Source: Enterobacter sp. kpr-6 (GTDB lineage Bacteria > Pseudomonadota > Gammaproteobacteria > Enterobacterales > Enterobacteriaceae). From it: a stretch of 64,000 bases of DNA. A program made the position numbers and the translations under genes. The stretch covers positions 794,365-858,364 of the forward strand of contig NZ_FOYH01000002.1 in assembly GCF_900116015.1 (NCBI RefSeq), written 5' to 3'. Of this stretch, positions 59,872 through 64,000 are shown in pieces. The notes beneath the pieces are model-generated. The model had not been told where the DNA came from. It searched no databases and saw only the letters and a program-made list of their open reading frames with translations. The stretch's first letter is position 1. Every line of letters starts with the position of its first letter.

Positions 59872-59883
59872 ATGAGGGTGACC

Positions 59884-59973
59884 TCACCGCCCCACCAGCC
59901 GCAGTCGCCCGCGCCGTGGACTCAGCCGCGGGTGCGTATTCAAAATCACGATCAAAAACGGTCGCCAGGCCAT
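59884..59973 (-). CDS. Candidate 29-residue small protein
   Basis: An ATG at 59973 is preceded by a perfect AAGGAGG at 5-bp spacing and, further up, by TATACT (59991-59996) as a possible -10 element. The frame has 29 sense codons and ends in TGA. The product starts MAWRPFLIVILN, then becomes arginine-rich (seven Arg in all), so it has a short hydrophobic stretch and a basic tail. I do not recognise a named family with certainty. It is divergent from eat and read toward the repeat cluster. Confidence 0.55.
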   Translation of the reverse strand: MAWRPFLIVILNTHPRLSPRRGRLRLVGR

Positions 59974-60061
59974 TATCGCCTCCTTAGTTCAGTATAACCC
60001 TGGCCCGGCTACCCTGCGTTTTCCTTCCCCCGCTCGTCGCACCTACGCCGCGCAACTCATT

Positions 60062-60129
60062 CATTTGCATTACTTTATCTCTTCACCACGCCGGAGCATT
60101 TGCACCACTTCCCCGCACATTTCGGTGCA
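60062..60129. promoter_or_regulatory. Possible upstream activator sites of the eat promoter
   Basis: CATTTGCA occurs twice in direct orientation (60062-60069 and 60097-60104, 35 bp apart) and TGCACC/GGTGCA forms an inverted repeat (60101-60129). They lie about 50-120 bp upstream of the sigma-54 promoter, the usual place for enhancer-binding proteins. The rest of the 59974-60180 stretch shows nothing more. Confidence 0.4.
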
Positions 60130-60180
60130 CTATTTCAGTGCCCTCAATCTATCGCCCTGAAAAGCTGGCACTTTCACTTC

Positions 60181-60196
60181 TGGCATCGCCTTTGCA
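60181..60196 (+). promoter_or_regulatory. Putative sigma-54 (RpoN) promoter of eat-eutBC
   Basis: TGGCA-TCGCCT-TTGCA matches the -24/-12 consensus TGGCACG-N4-TTGCA with exact GG-to-GC spacing; the invariant GG and GC are both present. The expected start of transcription is near 60207, about 30 bp before the eat start codon. Confidence 0.75.
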
Positions 60197-60235
60197 AACC
60201 CCTTCCCTGACTGGGTTTATTTGGCGAGGCACAAC

Positions 60236-61612
60236 ATGAGTACACAAACCACACTAAAAAGAACGCTCGGCAGCTTCCGTCTTTGGGGCATTGCCGTCGG
60301 GCTGGTGATTTCCGGGGAGTATTTTGGCTGGAGCTATGGCTGGTCGCAGGCGGGTACCTTAGGGTTCCTGATTGTGGCGCTGGCGATCGCGGCCATGTAC
60401 TGCGCATTTATCTTCAGCTTTACCGAACTGACTACCGCGATCCCCCACGCCGGAGGGCCGTTTGCCTACGCCTACCGCGCGTTCGGGCCGACCGGGGGAT
60501 TTATCGCCGGGTTTGCCACCTTAATTGAATTTGTCTTCGCGCCACCGGCGATTGCGATGGCGATTGGCGCGTACCTTAACGTTCAGTTTCCGGCGCTCGA
60601 TCCCAAATGGGTGGCTTGCGGAGCCTACGTTATCTTTATGACTCTCAACATTCTCGGCGTCGGCATTGCCGCGACCTTTGAGCTGATCGTCACCCTGCTG
60701 GCGATTTTCGAGCTGCTGGTGTTTATGGGCGTCGTCGCACCGGGCTTCTCGTGGGACAACTTCACCGCCCACGGCTGGGCGGGCGCGGAGAGCTTCAGCA
60801 GCCTGGCGCTGCCGGGCATGTTTGCAGCGATCCCCTTTGCGATCTGGTTTTTTCTCGCGATTGAAGGCGCATCAATGGCGGCAGAAGAAGCCAAAGATCC
60901 GCAGCGCACCATTCCGCGCGCGCTCGGCGGCGGCATTCTGACCCTCACTGTACTGGCGGTGGGCGTGATGATGTTTGCGGGCGGCGTCGGCGACTGGCGC
61001 ACGCTGTCGAACATCAACGATCCGCTGCCGCAGGCGATGAAAGTGGTGGTGGGCAGCAGCAGCGGCTGGCTGCATATGCTGGTCTGGCTGGGGCTGTTCG
61101 GGCTGGTGGCCTCGTTCCACGGCATCATCATGGGCTATTCTCGGCAGATCTACTCTCTCGCGCGGGCGGGCTATCTTCCGGCAAGCCTGGCGACGCTCAA
61201 CCGTAAAACCCGCACCCCGCATCTGGCGATCCTCGCCGGCGGCGTGGTGGGGATCGCGGCGATCTTCTCCGATTCATTGATCACCATCAGCGGGATGCCG
61301 CTCACCGCCTGCATTGTGACGATGTCGGTATTTGGCGCTATTGTTATGTATATCACCTCCATGGCCGCGCTGTTCAAACTGCGCCGCAGCGAACCGAATC
61401 TGATCCGCCCGTTCAGAGCGCCGCTGTTCCCGTACGCACCGGCGTTTGCGCTGGGTATGGCGGTGCTCTGCCTGGTGGCGATGGTCTGGTATAACCCGCT
61501 GCTGGCGCTGATTTTTGCCGCCATGATGCTCGGCGGCTATCTGTGGTTTCGTAAAACGGCTCCGGCCCGCGAGCGCGCTGCCCTGGATCCGCAACTGCGC
61601 GCGATCTCCTGA
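60236..61612 (+). CDS. eat: Ethanolamine permease Eat
   Basis: 458 residues from the ATG at 60236 with GAGG 7 bp upstream; a TTG 15 bp earlier is less likely. APC-superfamily importer with twelve helices, beginning TLKRTLGSFRLWGIAVGLV and carrying ISGEYFGWSYGWSQAGTLGF in TM1 and FLAIEGASMAAEEAKDP in TM6. This permease class accompanies eutBC in Pseudomonas and Acinetobacter, and differs from EutH of the large enterobacterial eut operon. It starts a three-gene operon: eat, 12 bp, eutB, 4-bp overlap, eutC. Confidence 0.9.
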   Translation: MSTQTTLKRTLGSFRLWGIAVGLVISGEYFGWSYGWSQAGTLGFLIVALAIAAMYCAFIFSFTELTTAIPHAGGPFAYAYRAFGPTGGFIAGFATLIEFVFAPPAIAMAIGAYLNVQFPALDPKWVACGAYVIFMTLNILGVGIAATFELIVTLLAIFELLVFMGVVAPGFSWDNFTAHGWAGAESFSSLALPGMFAAIPFAIWFFLAIEGASMAAEEAKDPQRTIPRALGGGILTLTVLAVGVMMFAGGVGDWRTLSNINDPLPQAMKVVVGSSSGWLHMLVWLGLFGLVASFHGIIMGYSRQIYSLARAGYLPASLATLNRKTRTPHLAILAGGVVGIAAIFSDSLITISGMPLTACIVTMSVFGAIVMYITSMAALFKLRRSEPNLIRPFRAPLFPYAPAFALGMAVLCLVAMVWYNPLLALIFAAMMLGGYLWFRKTAPARERAALDPQLRAIS

Positions 61613-61624
61613 GAAGGCGTCACT

Positions 61625-63013
61625 ATGTTTACAATGACTCTGGCGCACCGCACGTACCGGTTCGCCAGCCTGAAAGATCTGCTGGCAAAAGCGTCCCCGG
61701 CCCGCTCCGGGGACGAGCTCGCCGGGATTAGCGCGGCCAGTGCGGAAGAGCGCATGGCGGCAAAAATGGCGCTGGCGGAGGTGCCACTGCGCGCCATTCT
61801 CGATAACCCGTTAATCCCGTATGAAGACGATGAAATCACCCGGCTGATTATCGACACCCATGACCGCGCCGCGTTTGCGCCCGTCAGCCATCTGACGGTG
61901 GGCGATTTCCGCGACTGGCTGCTCGACGACGCCACCGACACGCTGGCCTTAAGCCAGGTTGCGCCCGCCATCACCCCGGAAATGGCGGCGGCGGTGAGCA
62001 AAATCATGCGCAACCAGGATCTGATCCTCGCCGCCAGCAAATGCCGGGTGATCACCCGCTTTCGCAACACCATCGGCCTGCCGGGGCATCTCAGCGTGCG
62101 CCTGCAACCTAATCACCCAACCGATGATTTAAAAGGCATCGCCGCCAGTATGCTCGACGGCCTGCTGTACGGCGCGGGTGACGCGGTGGTGGGCATTAAT
62201 CCGGCGAGCGACAGCCTGCCGGTGCTCGACCGGCTGAATCACATGATGGACGACATCATCAGCCGGTTTGAGATCCCCACGCAGTCCTGCGTGCTCACAC
62301 ATGTCACCAATACGCTTCAGTTGATTGAACGCGGCTCGCCGGTGGATCTGGTGTTTCAGTCAGTGGCGGGCACCGAGGCAGCGAACAGCGGCTTTGGTAT
62401 TAACCTTGCGCTGCTGCATGAAGCGCAGGACGCGGCGTTAAGCCTCGGGCGCGGCACTCTCGGCGATAACGTGATGTATTTTGAAACCGGTCAGGGGAGT
62501 TGCCTGTCCGCTAATGCGCATCACGGCGTCGATCAGCAAACCTGCGAAGCGCGCGCCTATGCGGTCGCCCGCCACTTTAAGCCGCTGCTGGTGAACACGG
62601 TGGTGGGATTTATTGGCCCGGAATATCTCTACGACGGCAAACAAATCATCCGCGCGGGGCTGGAAGATCATTTCTGCGGCAAGCTGATGGGGCTGCCGAT
62701 TGGCTGTGACGTCTGTTACACCAACCACGCCGAAGCGGATCAGGATGACATGGACACCCTGCTGACCCTGCTGTGCAACGCCGGGCTGACGTTTCTCATC
62801 GGCGTGCCGGGTGCGGATGACATCATGCTCAATTACCAGAGCACCTCGTTTCACGACGCGCTCTACGCCCGCCGCCTGCTTGGTCTGAAACATGCGCCGG
62901 AGTTTGGCGAGTGGCTGACCCGGATGCAGATTATCGATAATTTCGGCCAGTTGCGCTTAACCGGGGCCAATCACCCGCTGTTAAGCGTGATGCCGCAGGG
63001 AGTACGCGCATGA
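61625..63013 (+). CDS. eutB: Ethanolamine ammonia-lyase large subunit
   Basis: 462 residues. With EutC it forms the adenosylcobalamin-dependent lyase that turns ethanolamine into acetaldehyde and ammonia. The barrel signatures RLQPNHPTDD, HVTNTLQLIERGSPVDLVFQ, YFETGQGS, GFIGPEYLYDGKQIIRAGLEDHF and CYTNHAEADQDDMD are intact. Regions such as SHLTVGDFRDWLLDDATD, HGVDQQTCEARAYAVARHF and PEMAAAVSKIM follow the pseudomonad type rather than the 453-residue E. coli EutB. The N-terminus also lacks the E. coli start sequence. The start is ATG at 61625; a second ATG nine bases on is possible. Confidence 0.96.
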   Translation: MFTMTLAHRTYRFASLKDLLAKASPARSGDELAGISAASAEERMAAKMALAEVPLRAILDNPLIPYEDDEITRLIIDTHDRAAFAPVSHLTVGDFRDWLLDDATDTLALSQVAPAITPEMAAAVSKIMRNQDLILAASKCRVITRFRNTIGLPGHLSVRLQPNHPTDDLKGIAASMLDGLLYGAGDAVVGINPASDSLPVLDRLNHMMDDIISRFEIPTQSCVLTHVTNTLQLIERGSPVDLVFQSVAGTEAANSGFGINLALLHEAQDAALSLGRGTLGDNVMYFETGQGSCLSANAHHGVDQQTCEARAYAVARHFKPLLVNTVVGFIGPEYLYDGKQIIRAGLEDHFCGKLMGLPIGCDVCYTNHAEADQDDMDTLLTLLCNAGLTFLIGVPGADDIMLNYQSTSFHDALYARRLLGLKHAPEFGEWLTRMQIIDNFGQLRLTGANHPLLSVMPQGVRA

Positions 63014-63789
63014 AAAACCCGGACGCCTGGTCGCTGTTACGTGAATTTACCGACGCGCGCATCGCGATTGGACGCAGCGGCGCGAGCCTGCCCACCCGCG
63101 AAGTGCTGAACTTCGGCCTCGCTCACGCCCAGGCCCGCGACGCCGTGCACCAGCCGTTTGACAGCGCGGCGCTTGAAACCGAACTCCACGCGCTGGGGCT
63201 GAAAACCCTGACCGTGCAGAGCGCGGCCTCTGATCGCCATATCTATCTCAATCGCCCGGATCTGGGGCGCAAACTGAGTAACGACAGCCGCGAAGCACTG
63301 CGCGCCTGCCGCGTCGCCCCGCACGATCTGCTGCTGGTGATCGGCGACGGCCTGTCATCCCACGCGGTGCACCGTCAGTCGGTGGCGCTGGTGAAAGCGC
63401 TGCTGCCGTATCTGAAGACGCTTGGGCTTACGCTCGCCCCGGTGGTACTGGCGCACCAGTCGCGGGTGGCGCTGGGGGATGACATCGGCGAGACGCTGAA
63501 CAGCAAGGCGGTGGCGATCCTGATCGGCGAGCGCCCTGGTCTGTCGTCGCCCGATAGCTTAGGGGTGTACCTCACCTGGAAGCCCGGCCGCGCCCGACTG
63601 GAGTCTGAGCGCAATTGTATTTCGAATATCCGCCCGGAAGGACTGGGCCATGAGGCCGCGGCGTTTAAACTCGCCTGGCTGCTGGAGCAGGCGTTTCTGC
63701 GCAGGTTGACGGGGGTGAGGTTGAAGGACGAGAGCGACAATCCGGCGCTACATGGGAAGGTGGTGCCTTTGACGTTGCCTTCAGATTAA
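63010..63789 (+). CDS. eutC: Ethanolamine ammonia-lyase small subunit
   Basis: 259 residues, shorter than the E. coli EutC (about 295) because the long N-terminal extension that targets it to the microcompartment is missing. Core blocks ARIAIGRSGASLPTREVLNF, AHAQARDAVHQPFD, YLNRPDLGRKLS, LLVIGDGLSSHAVH, LIGERPGLSSPDSLGVYLTW and ERNCISNIRPEGL are present. It binds the cobalamin cofactor with EutB. The start overlaps the eutB stop by 4 bp. No reactivase (EutA), aldehyde dehydrogenase or shell gene is seen before the window ends. Confidence 0.95.
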   Translation: MKNPDAWSLLREFTDARIAIGRSGASLPTREVLNFGLAHAQARDAVHQPFDSAALETELHALGLKTLTVQSAASDRHIYLNRPDLGRKLSNDSREALRACRVAPHDLLLVIGDGLSSHAVHRQSVALVKALLPYLKTLGLTLAPVVLAHQSRVALGDDIGETLNSKAVAILIGERPGLSSPDSLGVYLTWKPGRARLESERNCISNIRPEGLGHEAAAFKLAWLLEQAFLRRLTGVRLKDESDNPALHGKVVPLTLPSD

Positions 63790-63792
63790 ACC

Positions 63793-63979
63793 ACCCTCAC
63801 CCTAACCCTCTCCCTGAGGGAGAGGGAACAGATCGAGCGCGGACTTGCCCTTCCCCCTCTCCCTAAGGGAGAGGGTCGGGGTGAGGGTGCTCAACTTCCC
63901 CCTCTCCCTCAGGGAGAGGGCCGGTGTGAGGGTGCTCAACTTCTCCCTCTCCCTCAGGGAGAGGGTTGGGGTGAGGGTG
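63793..63979. repeat. REP-like palindromic repeat cluster after eutC (four units)
   Basis: Four hairpin units with core CCCTCTCCCTNAGGGAGAGGG begin 4 bp after the eutC stop. Units two to four share GAGGGTGCTCAACTTC linkers as direct repeats. The cluster closes the ethanolamine module on its right side. Confidence 0.88.
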
Positions 63980-64000
63980 AAAGTGACGACAAAAAACCCC

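Noticed and set aside
63793-63979. CRISPR-like appearance of direct repeats with short linkers
   Set aside because: The linkers are themselves repeated, the repeats are symmetric palindromes, and no cas gene is present.

Overview
The window is a chromosome segment of a member of the Enterobacteriaceae. From about 1.5 to 47.8 kb it is largely collinear with the secDF-to-hemB region of Escherichia coli: secF-secD-yajC-tgt-queA, acpH, malZ-proY-brnQ-phoR-phoB, sbcDC-araJ-mak-rdgC, ppnP-aroM-yaiA-aroL, yaiI, proC, dgcC-psiF-phoA-iraP, ddlA-yaiZ-yaiY-yaiW-sbmA, ampH-iprA-ehaB-hemB. Most proteins match the E. coli length to within a few residues. It is not E. coli K-12, because several non-K-12 blocks interrupt the backbone. 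The gene set would fit a relative such as Citrobacter, Enterobacter, Kosakonia or Lelliottia, and I cannot name the species from sequence alone.

Layout. 0-1.4 kb: an M24-fold protein that has lost its metal-binding aspartates and is cut by the left edge. 1.5-7.9 kb: protein export (SecDF-YajC), queuosine tRNA modification (Tgt, QueA) and ACP phosphodiesterase, with an ERIC element 3 bp before acpH. 7.9-12 kb: a two-gene envelope operon of unknown function (DUF3999 and DUF2339). 12-19.2 kb: maltodextrin glucosidase, two amino-acid permeases and the PhoBR phosphate system. 19.4-26.9 kb: SbcCD nuclease, AraJ, fructokinase, RdgC. 27-34 kb: aroLM cluster, proline synthesis, diguanylate cyclase and the PhoB-controlled phoA-psiF. 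34.3-36.2 kb: an MdtG-like exporter and an extensin/M15-like protein inserted between iraP and ddlA. 36.3-47.8 kb: cell-wall ligase, SbmA/YaiW, an isochorismatase-fold hydrolase, AmpH, IprA, the EhaB autotransporter and HemB.

From 47.8 kb to the end the backbone gives way to accessory modules. First come a predicted amino-acid chemoreceptor with a sigma-28 promoter and a bifunctional ornithine-lipid synthase (OlsF type). Next is a seven-kilobase sugar-phosphate module in which a UhpABC-like sensor chain sits directly in front of an AfuABC-type ABC importer. Last is a compact eat-eutB-eutC ethanolamine module of the pseudomonad, non-microcompartment type, preceded by a good sigma-54 promoter. 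Clusters of a short palindromic repeat (core CCCTCTCCCTNAGGGAGAGGG) bracket the last two modules and also occur at two backbone intergenic sites.

The most useful observations are the sigma-54 promoter of the eut module, the exact amino-acid-binding motif in the chemoreceptor, the sensor-transporter module for sugar phosphates, the OlsF candidate, a 29-codon gene with a perfect ribosome binding site, and the DUF2339/DUF3999 pair. No phage, insertion sequence, CRISPR array, rRNA or tRNA gene was seen.
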